Shown piece after piece: positions 1 to 7,077 of a DNA stretch of 13,697 nucleotides. Within the stretch, counting starts at the first letter, position 1. Every line of letters begins with the position of its first letter. The DNA is from Candidatus Marinamargulisbacteria bacterium. Lineage in GTDB: Bacteria; Margulisbacteria; Marinamargulisbacteria; UBA817. The stretch is taken from positions 1 to 13,697 of the forward strand of contig JALQXX010000014.1 in assembly GCA_023262965.1 (NCBI GenBank), read 5' to 3'. Made by a program: the position numbers and the translations under genes. The notes beneath the pieces are model-generated. The model was not told the origin of the DNA. It saw only the letters and a list, made by a program, of their open reading frames with translations, and searched no databases.

Positions 1-3000
1 AATGCCGGTGAGTGGGTGGACCGCGATGGCGATGGTGTGGGCGATAATGCTGACACGTTTATTCCAGAATGGTTATCCACTGTAGTGGGGGCCGAAACGG
101 GTCAATCGATTGATGCGGCACTGAATGCTGCGGTTGCCGTATGGTATGATGCCGCCAACAGTGATGGTGCGTTCAATGCGGGCAAGGTTTCGGGATCCAA
201 ACTCACGAAATGGACGGATTTAAGTGGCCGTGACCATCACGCGCTTCAGGGAACCACGTCGCTGGCCCCCACGTTTGTGAGTGATGGTATTAAGGGCGCC
301 CCAGCGGTTCGATTTGCGAACAGTCGATTGGTTATTGGTGCGATTGACAATACGGTTGCAACGTACCACGTGTTTATGGCCTATCAAGTAACGGCGGGCA
401 GTGCGGCCTTGGGTCAACAATCCGGTTTCACGGATCCGATTGTTGTTGGAAATGGCGCGTATTCACCGGTTGGATCGGATGCATCGCCCCATTGGAATTT
501 GCGATTCAGTGATACCGATACCACGCATAAAGAGCGCATGGCCTATGTACGATACGCGGAAATACCATCCGGTGACATGGGTAATGCTATGATTGGAAAC
601 AGCCCAACAGATACCACCCATCCACTGTATGGGGATGTGTCCGAGATGATTATTATAAAAGGTGCGATTACAGCCACCGATCTCACCGTGATTCGATACT
701 ACCTAACCAAAAAATGGGCATTAGCGATTGACACGGATGGGGATGGTTATCCGGATCCGGATCAATTATTGGCAGACGGCATTATTGTGGATGCGTACCC
801 CGAAGACCCAGCGGCGGGTGAAGACACGGATGGGGATGGGTATCCCGACGCATTATTGGCGGATTATACACAAACCATGGATGGCAAAAAAGCGGATGCC
901 TTTCCAACCGATGAGACGGAATGGCTCGACATTGACCGGGATGGTCGTGGGGACAACACGGATCCGTTTATTCCAACGCCCTTTTCAACCGTTATTGCCA
1001 ATAAGTTGGGGGATAATGGGGCGGTGGCTACCATGGATGATCAGGTCATTGCCTGGTACGATGCGCAAAACATCAATGGCCAATCCAATACGGGTATTGT
1101 ATCGGGTGCTTCGATCGCCACGTGGATGGATTTAAGTGGTCGGGACCAGCATGGTACGCAGGTCGATGCGGCAAAACGCCCCACGTACTGGGTGAATGGC
1201 TTGAATCAAAAACCCACATTACGGTTTGCGAATGCCGGATTGATCAGTGGTTACATCGATGATGCGGTGGCAACGTACACCGTATTCGCGGTGTACCAAG
1301 TGACATCGGATATAGCGACCGCGGGACGTGCCACAGCGTTTAGGGACCCCATGATATGGAGTCATGGCACAGCGAGTGCGCCGTCAGAATCATGGTTTGC
1401 GGGTCTATCGGCAATCGATGGGTATACGGACCACCGTATACGTACCGCGGGTTTGTTAGAAGTCACGGTGTCGGATGTCACCATGACCAATACGATGATT
1501 GGTAATGCGGCTTCGGATCAAAACCATCCCTTGTATGGGGATATTTCAGAGGTGATGGTCATTAAAGGCGTGATTACAGATGAGCAGCTTGCGGTTATTC
1601 GCTACTATCTGTCGCAAAAATGGGCATTAACCACCATCGTTGACAGTGACAATGATGGTATTGCGGATATAAATGACGCGGACCCAACCGATGGTACCGT
1701 TACCTACGACTTGCCGAATTTTGCACAGGTTATCCATACAACTTTGGGCGTCGATGGCGCAGCGGATCGATTGGCGCCGCATGTAACCGCATGGTTCGAT
1801 GCAAAAAACAGGGATCGTTTTAACAACTTGCAAACAACGCACAACAGTCGCATTGCGACATGGTATGACCTGAGTGGCAATAATTACCACGCTGTTGCGA
1901 GCGCGGGTGTTGAGCCACGATTTATTGAATCCGACAGTCATGGCAACCCCAGCCTGTACTTTAATCTAAACCGAATGACCATTCCAAATGGGGTGGGTAT
2001 TGAGGCGGATGCGCCACGTACGCTGATAATGGTTATGCAAAATAACGGAACAACCCGATTACGTAGTCATATTTTGGGTACGGGCGACACAACATTTATC
2101 GATGCGGGAGCCAAAGGGGTTAAAAATCGATTGGTTCTATCCAATGGTACCGAAATGACATCGCCTGCGGGATCATTCCCAGCGTCTGTGCCAACCGTAA
2201 TAGCGGTATCATTTACGGGCACCGAAACCAGTGTACGTGTCAACAATCAGATCATTTTACAGGATGATACGGCTCACCAGTTCCGCTACAGTTTGGCGAC
2301 GGAATTGGGTATTGGAACGGCCTTAAATGATGACAACGCATTGGCAAATAGCTATATAAACGAGATCATGGTATTCGATTCGGCACTAACCGATGAGGAG
2401 TACATTACGCTGCACCGATATGTGGCAACAAAGTGGGGATTTGAAACCTATATCGATAGTGATCAAGATGGCGTTGTGGATGGCAATGATGATGATGCCA
2501 ATGGTGATGGGGTTGAGGACGTGGTTGTCATAAGCGATGATATCGACGGGGATGGTGTGCTCAATACCGATGATGCCTTCCCCAACGATCCCAACCGGTC
2601 GGTAGCGATTGTTCAGATTAAGACACAGGCCGATGGCACGCAAATTCTGCAGTTGGAAGGGGCGCAACCCGTGGTCACCAACGGGGGCGAATCGACAGGG
2701 TCATTGCAAACATTATACGTGTCGGTGGCGGATACCGAAGGCATTCCCACCTACATTGGGGACGAGCGGCCGTATGTGCAGTTGGCTCAATTGCCGGAGC
2801 TGCCATTTGGTCTGGGGATTACGCACGCGATTAACGATGGTATTTACACAATTAATGGCCAGCCGGTGTACCAGTATACCGGTGATGTCGCCACAACAGA
2901 CACCAATGGTGCCTCGGGAGATTGGCGATATGTGGGATTGTTTGGCAAAGGTATTTGGGAAGATCCCGACAACGATGGGGTGGATTCATCGAATGGGGTT

Positions 3001-4053
3001 GCCAGTGATTTGGGCTTGGATAAATTCCCCGATGATCCAGCGGCATCGGTGGATGATGACAACGATTTGTTCCCGGACGAATGGAACCGTGGTAAATCAC
3101 AAGCGGATTCGGTTACCAACCTATACTTGGATATGAACGCATGGGCATCCGAGGAAACCGTAGACACCTTGGTATTGATTCCCGAATTCAGTGCGCCTGA
3201 AAAGCGAAGCGGGCTCATTGGGTGGTATTCGGCCGAAAAAGCCTTTGTGCAAGAAGATAATGGCAAGGTAAAACGATGGCTCAACATGGTGAACAATGGG
3301 TATAACTTTAAGCAAACCAAAAAATCGTTGCAGCCGACCTTTGATCCGGTATCAAAAGCGATGGTTTTTACTCAGGGTCAGCACCTGATTATGGGTCAAA
3401 ACAAACCGGAAGCCGCCACCATTATTGTGGTCGCCAACGGGATTGGGGATGTGTTTGGGGACTCCGCCACGTATCTCAATGTGGGGTATCAACGGGCACG
3501 TATTGGAACGGGTGAAGATACAGCTGGCTATAGTGATCAAACAACCAGCGAATTGAATATCTCCAATACCAATATCTATGCTATGATTGTGGATCCATCG
3601 GCAGATTCGGTTGCGGTCAATGTCGGCTATAAAGCCATATTTAACACCATCATTAATGGGTTGCGTAAACCATCCGACACATTCTATGTGGGCAAATCGG
3701 GAGCGAATATTACCAATGGATTTAATGGCAAGGTGTACGAAATGTTGCTATACGACCGTGTATTAAGTGCCGCTGAATTGGAAAAGCTTCAGACGGAATT
3801 ATCGTTGCGATGGAATATCACGTCGATGAAAGTAACGGAAATAACATTGGATCCAACCGTTGATGACGCGAATTCAGTGGGCACTGCCTCACGACCACTC
3901 AACCGAGTATCCAATGCCTTAAAACGAATTGGTAAGGGAGGTGTTCTTAAAATGAAAAAAGGTCATTATGCAGAGCCATTGACCATTACACAAAACGTTA
4001 CGATTCAAGCAACAGATGGTCCGGTAATATTGGGGATTCCGGCCAGCGAATAG
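1..4053 (+). CDS. Giant secreted LamG-like / TSP3-repeat adhesin-like protein, 3' part (5' end outside window)
   Basis: The reading frame is open from base 1, so the true start lies upstream; the GTG at 16 falls inside a calcium-binding repeat and is not a start. At least 1350 residues are visible. Four jelly-roll (LamG/concanavalin A-like) units lie at about nt 58-726, 967-1629, 1711-2442 and 3208-3819. Each opens with a WYDA/WFDA/WYSA strand; the first three then carry W-x-DLSG, and all end in an E-(V/M)-x-(I/V/L)-(5-6)-(I/L)-(T/S) helix and K/R-W. Between them are Asp-rich DxDxDGxxD linkers like thrombospondin type-3 repeats, expected to bind Ca2+. Nt 2605-2960 resembles the secreted-repeat family PF03640 (GQPVYQYTGD...W). 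The last ~65 residues look like the start of a right-handed beta-helix. No enzyme motif, sorting signal or membrane anchor is visible. I infer a surface or secreted carbohydrate-binding or adhesive protein. The domain calls are fairly firm; the role is inference. Confidence 0.85.
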   Translation, partial: NAGEWVDRDGDGVGDNADTFIPEWLSTVVGAETGQSIDAALNAAVAVWYDAANSDGAFNAGKVSGSKLTKWTDLSGRDHHALQGTTSLAPTFVSDGIKGAPAVRFANSRLVIGAIDNTVATYHVFMAYQVTAGSAALGQQSGFTDPIVVGNGAYSPVGSDASPHWNLRFSDTDTTHKERMAYVRYAEIPSGDMGNAMIGNSPTDTTHPLYGDVSEMIIIKGAITATDLTVIRYYLTKKWALAIDTDGDGYPDPDQLLADGIIVDAYPEDPAAGEDTDGDGYPDALLADYTQTMDGKKADAFPTDETEWLDIDRDGRGDNTDPFIPTPFSTVIANKLGDNGAVATMDDQVIAWYDAQNINGQSNTGIVSGASIATWMDLSGRDQHGTQVDAAKRPTYWVNGLNQKPTLRFANAGLISGYIDDAVATYTVFAVYQVTSDIATAGRATAFRDPMIWSHGTASAPSESWFAGLSAIDGYTDHRIRTAGLLEVTVSDVTMTNTMIGNAASDQNHPLYGDISEVMVIKGVITDEQLAVIRYYLSQKWALTTIVDSDNDGIADINDADPTDGTVTYDLPNFAQVIHTTLGVDGAADRLAPHVTAWFDAKNRDRFNNLQTTHNSRIATWYDLSGNNYHAVASAGVEPRFIESDSHGNPSLYFNLNRMTIPNGVGIEADAPRTLIMVMQNNGTTRLRSHILGTGDTTFIDAGAKGVKNRLVLSNGTEMTSPAGSFPASVPTVIAVSFTGTETSVRVNNQIILQDDTAHQFRYSLATELGIGTALNDDNALANSYINEIMVFDSALTDEEYITLHRYVATKWGFETYIDSDQDGVVDGNDDDANGDGVEDVVVISDDIDGDGVLNTDDAFPNDPNRSVAIVQIKTQADGTQILQLEGAQPVVTNGGESTGSLQTLYVSVADTEGIPTYIGDERPYVQLAQLPELPFGLGITHAINDGIYTINGQPVYQYTGDVATTDTNGASGDWRYVGLFGKGIWEDPDNDGVDSSNGVASDLGLDKFPDDPAASVDDDNDLFPDEWNRGKSQADSVTNLYLDMNAWASEETVDTLVLIPEFSAPEKRSGLIGWYSAEKAFVQEDNGKVKRWLNMVNNGYNFKQTKKSLQPTFDPVSKAMVFTQGQHLIMGQNKPEAATIIVVANGIGDVFGDSATYLNVGYQRARIGTGEDTAGYSDQTTSELNISNTNIYAMIVDPSADSVAVNVGYKAIFNTIINGLRKPSDTFYVGKSGANITNGFNGKVYEMLLYDRVLSAAELEKLQTELSLRWNITSMKVTEITLDPTVDDANSVGTASRPLNRVSNALKRIGKGGVLKMKKGHYAEPLTITQNVTIQATDGPVILGIPASE
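58..726 (+). repeat. LamG-like unit 1 (with following Asp-rich linker, tandem copy of unit 2)
   Basis: Unit 1 (58-726) and unit 2 (967-1629) are clearly duplicates. Both have the order WYDA, W-x-DLSGRD, RFAN, VATY-x-VF, MIGN, HPLYGD(V/I)SE, IRYYL and KWAL. The linkers even share DNA: the 17 bases at 730-746 recur at 823-839. The duplicated block is therefore about 0.9 kb and includes one linker. Confidence 0.85.
967..1629 (+). repeat. LamG-like unit 2
   Basis: This is the closest relative of unit 1 in the same protein, matching it along its whole length without large gaps. It starts after the linker ending DNTDPFIP and ends with KWAL. Units 3 (1711-2442) and 4 (3208-3819) have the same fold signature but are much more diverged, so units 1 and 2 reflect a later duplication. 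Confidence 0.8.
2605..2960 (+). other. Segment resembling the secreted-repeat / Lipoprotein_15 family inside the giant protein
   Basis: This stretch lies between two Asp-rich linkers and is not LamG-like. Its second half reads YTINGQPVYQYTGD, then DTNG and W, which recalls the Y-x(2-4)-GxPLYYYxGDxxPGDxxGxG..W pattern of PF03640. That family is of unknown biochemical role and occurs in secreted or periplasmic proteins. The match rests on motif memory only. Confidence 0.45.
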
Positions 4054-4059
4054 CCGTGT

Positions 4060-4086
4060 GGCCCCTTCCTTGATAGGGGAGGGGCC
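4060..4086 (+). terminator. Strong stem-loop 6 bases after the giant gene's stop
   Basis: Arms 4060-4070 and 4076-4086 pair over 11 positions (GGCCCC with GGGGCC, then U-A, C-G pairs and two G-U wobbles) around the 5-base loop TGATA. No U-run follows (next bases TAGGTGAATT), so it is not a textbook intrinsic terminator. It may end transcription with a factor or protect the 3' end of the mRNA. Confidence 0.55.
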
Positions 4087-4105
4087 TAGGTGAATTAGGA
4101 GATAA

Positions 4106-4150
4106 ATGAACCCACCATTTGACCATACCCTAAATCTGGGGCTAAAATAA
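4106..4150 (+). CDS. Possible 14-residue leader ORF upstream of the VKOR-DsbA gene
   Basis: An AGGAG at 4097-4101 sits 4 bases before an ATG that opens the frame MNPPFDHTLNLGLK and ends in TAA at 4148-4150, five bases before the ATG of the VKOR-DsbA gene. The spacing would suit translational coupling or a leader peptide if a transcript enters from upstream. The same bases also hold the predicted promoter, so the ORF can only be translated from a longer transcript. The peptide has no recognisable motif. It may be chance. Confidence 0.25.
   Translation: MNPPFDHTLNLGLK
4119..4148 (+). promoter_or_regulatory. Predicted sigma-70-type promoter of the VKOR-DsbA/glcD operon, giving a leaderless mRNA
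   Basis: A -35 box TTGACC (4119-4124) and a -10 box TAAAAT (4143-4148) are separated by 18 bases. Only 7 bases lie between the -10 box and the ATG at 4156, so transcription should start at or one base before the start codon. No Shine-Dalgarno sequence precedes that ATG. Confidence 0.55.
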
Positions 4151-4155
4151 TACCC

Positions 4156-5559
4156 ATGATATTTGCATTAACAATACTAGGGTTATTCAACGCGATTTTT
4201 TTGGTGTGGCAGCATGGCCGGTTGTCGCCCGTGTGTGTAGGTGGGCAGAATTGTGAGGCTGTTTTAACGTCTGTGTACGCGACAATTGGGTCCGTGCCCA
4301 TTGCGGCCTTTGGTGTGGGGCTTTTTATGGCGTTAGTGATTCTTCACTATCTACAAAAGCGTGGGGAGATTGCTACTGAAACGGCGGTTACGATGCAATT
4401 GGTGATGCTGGTTCCTGCTGCAGCGGTGAGTTTGGTATTGATGGGTATTCAGTTTTTGGTTATTCGGGCCTTCTGCCCATTTTGTTTGCTGAATACAATC
4501 ATTATTTGGGCCTTGTTTGTGGGCAGTTATCGGGGGTATTTACGGCAACGGCTGGTGTCCTTTGTTATGCCGCATTCGGTTTGGTTATTGATCTTGGGGG
4601 TATATGTTGCGGTTGCGTTACCGTTTTTGAATCAACGAACATCATTTATGGCGACGAAAACCATTGGAACTATTTTGGGTGAGGCCATCACCGAAAATGG
4701 GCTTGCCCAATCCGATTACGCGTATGATTGGAAGCGACTGGACAATCAGGTCTATCAGCTTAAAAAACGATTTTTTGATTTACGTGTGTTGGAAATACAG
4801 GCTCAAAAAAATCAGCAGACGATTCCAGCCTACATTGAATCGGTTATTCGCCCGACCATTACAGTGACCGAAACAGAGGTGCGTGACTTTTATGAAGCCC
4901 GACGCGATGATATTCCGTCGGACAAGACCTTTGCGGATGTTGAGTCGGAGATTCGCGGTTATTTGTTGCGTCGAAAAGAGGCCGATGCTGTGGGCGAGCA
5001 TATTAAAACCTTATATGACCCCTTACAGGCGGTATTTACTGTTCAACGAAATCAGCCAACCGTTATATACCCCAATGAGATACAATCGTATACCCTAGGG
5101 TCCCCTAATGCACCGGTGCATATTGTGGAATTTTCGGATTTGGAATGTGGCCACTGTCGGCGTGCCTTTGTTGAAATAAAAGAGTTGATGGCGCGATTTC
5201 CCGATAGCATTTATTTTGAGTATCGGCATTTTCCCTTACCGTCGCACCCATTTTCAAAAAAGTTTTCGACAGCCAGTGTGTGTGCGGGGCGACAAGATGC
5301 TTTTTTTGAATACATTGAATTGGCGTTTGCGAATCAGTCGCGGTTTGCGAAGTTGGACCCGGCCGATTTGGTAAAAACCCTTGATTTGGATGAAGCGGCT
5401 TTTGCGGCCTGTATGGTGGACCCCCAAGCCCAGGCGGTTGTGGATGTGGATGTTCGTGAAGGGGAGCGTTTGAACGTGCGGTCTACGCCGATGTTCTACA
5501 TTAATGGAACCGCGTTTCCGAGCATTCCGACAGCAGCGGATATTCAATCCTTCTTGTAG
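4156..5559 (+). CDS. VKOR-DsbA fusion: quinone-linked disulfide-forming protein of the cell envelope
   Basis: The 467-residue protein joins a vitamin K epoxide reductase-like membrane domain (about residues 1-160, about five hydrophobic helices) to a soluble part ending in a DsbA-like thioredoxin domain (about 312-467). VKOR signatures are the loop cysteines C27 and C33, the SVYATIGSVPIAAFG segment and the active CPFC at 107-110. The thioredoxin domain has CGHC at 331-334 and the cis-proline motif STP at 443-445. Residues ~200-300 form a charged helical segment like the SurA/parvulin N-terminal region often seen before such thioredoxin domains. In this family the thioredoxin part oxidises exported proteins and VKOR reoxidises it, passing electrons to quinone; this stands in for DsbA plus DsbB. 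The start has no Shine-Dalgarno sequence, and an in-frame stop at 4120 with no other start codon after it fixes the start. glcD follows with a 1-base overlap. Confidence 0.92.
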   Translation: MIFALTILGLFNAIFLVWQHGRLSPVCVGGQNCEAVLTSVYATIGSVPIAAFGVGLFMALVILHYLQKRGEIATETAVTMQLVMLVPAAAVSLVLMGIQFLVIRAFCPFCLLNTIIIWALFVGSYRGYLRQRLVSFVMPHSVWLLILGVYVAVALPFLNQRTSFMATKTIGTILGEAITENGLAQSDYAYDWKRLDNQVYQLKKRFFDLRVLEIQAQKNQQTIPAYIESVIRPTITVTETEVRDFYEARRDDIPSDKTFADVESEIRGYLLRRKEADAVGEHIKTLYDPLQAVFTVQRNQPTVIYPNEIQSYTLGSPNAPVHIVEFSDLECGHCRRAFVEIKELMARFPDSIYFEYRHFPLPSHPFSKKFSTASVCAGRQDAFFEYIELAFANQSRFAKLDPADLVKTLDLDEAAFAACMVDPQAQAVVDVDVREGERLNVRSTPMFYINGTAFPSIPTAADIQSFL

Positions 5560-6926
5560 TGAATACGGGTGATATTGCTCATCTGATGGATACCGATGGC
5601 GTAACCGCTCTAGGCGATTATTCTGCGGTTGTTCCAGTGTCCCCGATTGCGGTTGTATCGCCCCGAAACCACGCGGATTGTGTGGCGATTGTTCAATGGG
5701 CCAATCGGGAGGGGGTGTCGTTGGTGTGTCGTGCCGGTGGTACGGGGACAACGGGAGGGGCGTTACCGATTACGGCCAATACGGTTGTGGTCACCATGCG
5801 GCATATGAATCGGGTGATTGCGATGGATGAATCGGCGGCAACCATCACGGTTGAGCCGGGTGTTATTTTGGCGCATATTCACGATTATGTGGAGGGGGTG
5901 GGGTTGTTTTACCCGCCGGATCCGGCCAGTTTGGCGATATGCACAATTGGGGGGAATGTCATGGAGAATGCGGGTGGTCCGCGGGCATTAAAATACGGGG
6001 TTACCCGCAACTATGTGTTGGGATTAAAGGGGGTATGGGGCAGTGGCGAATCCTTCGCGTATGGTGGGCAATGCCGTAAAAACGTTGCAGGTTACGACAT
6101 GATTGGGTTGTTAACGGGTTCCGAAGGCACGTTGGGTATTATTACCGAGATCACCTTGGCATTGCGGCCCAAGCCGCGGGTTATCCGCGAGATGATTGTG
6201 GGGTATGCTTCATCGGATGACGCAGTAGCGGCTCTACGAAACGGCATGCAACAGGGGGTTATGCCATCAACGGCCGAGTTTATGGTGGACGATTGTGTTG
6301 CGGCTAGCCTGGCGTATTTGGGGGTATCGGCACTATTTGAGCGGCATCCGGCCTATGTTATTTGGCAAGTGGACGGGTTTACCGAAGCGGATGTTGAGGC
6401 GCAGCTTGCGCGTATTGTTGCGTCTTCGAATTATGCGGGGTGCATGCCTATGGATACGCCGGAACGGTCGGAGCATGTATGGTCTATTCGACGTTCGGTA
6501 TCCCTTGGCTTCACAAAAATGGCCGGCAAAAAATATTCCGAAGACATTGTTGTTCCGGTATCGCAGTTATCCGCCACCATGCTGGCATTGGCGGATTTGG
6601 CGCATGAATCGGGCATTCGGGTGGTGGGCTATGGTCATTTGGGGGACGGGAACATTCATGTCAATATTTTAAAAATGGGGGCATCGGATGCGGATTGGGA
6701 TCGTTATGCGCCCGATGTTGTGACATCGGTCATGGCGTTGGCCATGCGGTATGGGGGGTCATTATCGGGGGAGCACGGTATTGGGGTCACCAAAAAGCCC
6801 TATATGGGCATGCAGTTTACCAGCAATGATTTGCGGGTATTTGCGGGCATCAAATCGGTAGTGGATCCACAGGGTATTATGAATCCTCATAAAGCAATTT
6901 ACGATAACGATTACAAACTGAGATAG
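5559..6926 (+). CDS. glcD: GlcD-type FAD-linked 2-hydroxyacid dehydrogenase (glycolate oxidase subunit GlcD / D-lactate dehydrogenase family)
   Basis: This 455-residue flavoprotein of the VAO/PCMH family has an N-terminal FAD-binding domain and a C-terminal FAD-oxidase domain, the usual single-subunit length. Visible motifs are CRAGGTGTTGGA (58-69), YPPDPAS (118-124), TIGGNVMENAGG (129-140), KYGVTRNYVLGL (145-156), GYGHLGDGNIHVNI (357-370, His metal ligands) and SGEHGIG (403-409, catalytic His region), ending in DPQGIMNPHKAI. It oxidises a 2-hydroxyacid such as glycolate or D-lactate and normally feeds electrons to quinone; the exact substrate cannot be read. The GTG start at 5559 shares its first base with the VKOR-DsbA stop (TAGTG), so translation is probably coupled. 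No GlcE or GlcF gene follows. The last four codons and the stop (YKLR-TAG) lie inside a direct repeat shared with 8078-8147, so the native 3' end may have been replaced. Confidence 0.9.
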   Translation: MNTGDIAHLMDTDGVTALGDYSAVVPVSPIAVVSPRNHADCVAIVQWANREGVSLVCRAGGTGTTGGALPITANTVVVTMRHMNRVIAMDESAATITVEPGVILAHIHDYVEGVGLFYPPDPASLAICTIGGNVMENAGGPRALKYGVTRNYVLGLKGVWGSGESFAYGGQCRKNVAGYDMIGLLTGSEGTLGIITEITLALRPKPRVIREMIVGYASSDDAVAALRNGMQQGVMPSTAEFMVDDCVAASLAYLGVSALFERHPAYVIWQVDGFTEADVEAQLARIVASSNYAGCMPMDTPERSEHVWSIRRSVSLGFTKMAGKKYSEDIVVPVSQLSATMLALADLAHESGIRVVGYGHLGDGNIHVNILKMGASDADWDRYAPDVVTSVMALAMRYGGSLSGEHGIGVTKKPYMGMQFTSNDLRVFAGIKSVVDPQGIMNPHKAIYDNDYKLR

Positions 6927-6979
6927 CACTATGATACAAGTTACCCACAACCTATGGTAGTCGTATGGGGTCTGCATAA
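6910..6979. repeat. Direct repeat, copy 1 (spans the glcD stop codon)
   Basis: This copy matches 8078-8147 at a constant offset of 1168 bases. The first 50 positions differ at only three (6937, 6951, 6953), including 27 identical bases at 6910-6936. Similarity then drops until a shared TGCATAA at 6973-6979. Both copies can form a 5 bp stem, TTACC (6941-6945) with GGTAG (6956-6960), around a 10-base loop; copy 2 has GGTAA, which keeps the pairing. No coding role is evident beyond the glcD tail. Confidence 0.85.
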
Positions 6980-7061
6980 CACTTTCGTAGCTCAGTTTAT
7001 TATGGTTTGATCCACCGTATGTAACGTATCGCTGTTTCGGATGTTTAGTATTTGAATAATG

Positions 7062-7073
7062 TGGGTATACCCA
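7062..7073. promoter_or_regulatory. Perfect 12 bp palindrome at the PorV-like gene start (possible operator / -10 region)
   Basis: TGGGTATACCCA is its own reverse complement and ends four bases before the ATG at 7078. Its centre, TATACC (7066-7071), lies 6 bases before the ATG and could act as a -10 box, giving a leaderless mRNA; a weak TTTAGT (7044-7049) sits 16 bases upstream. An alternative -10 is AATAAT (7055-7060). The symmetry suits a dimeric regulator blocking the promoter. Confidence 0.4.
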
Positions 7074-7077
7074 TTAC

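Noticed and set aside
16-60. GTG at 16 as the start of the giant protein
   Set aside because: The frame is open to base 1 and the GTG is inside a calcium-binding DxDGDG repeat; the gene begins upstream of the window.
2844-3320. Long minus-strand ORF (158 codons) inside the giant gene
   Set aside because: It is a shadow of the strongly repeated plus-strand frame and has no family resemblance.
5254-5751. Minus-strand ORF (165 codons) across the VKOR-DsbA/glcD junction
   Set aside because: It lies antisense to the thioredoxin active region and the GlcD FAD domain, both clearly coding.
6984-7020. tRNA-like GTAGCTCAG segment
   Set aside because: The D-arm-like start is not followed by a matching GAGC arm, anticodon arm, T-arm (GGTTCGA) or paired acceptor ends.
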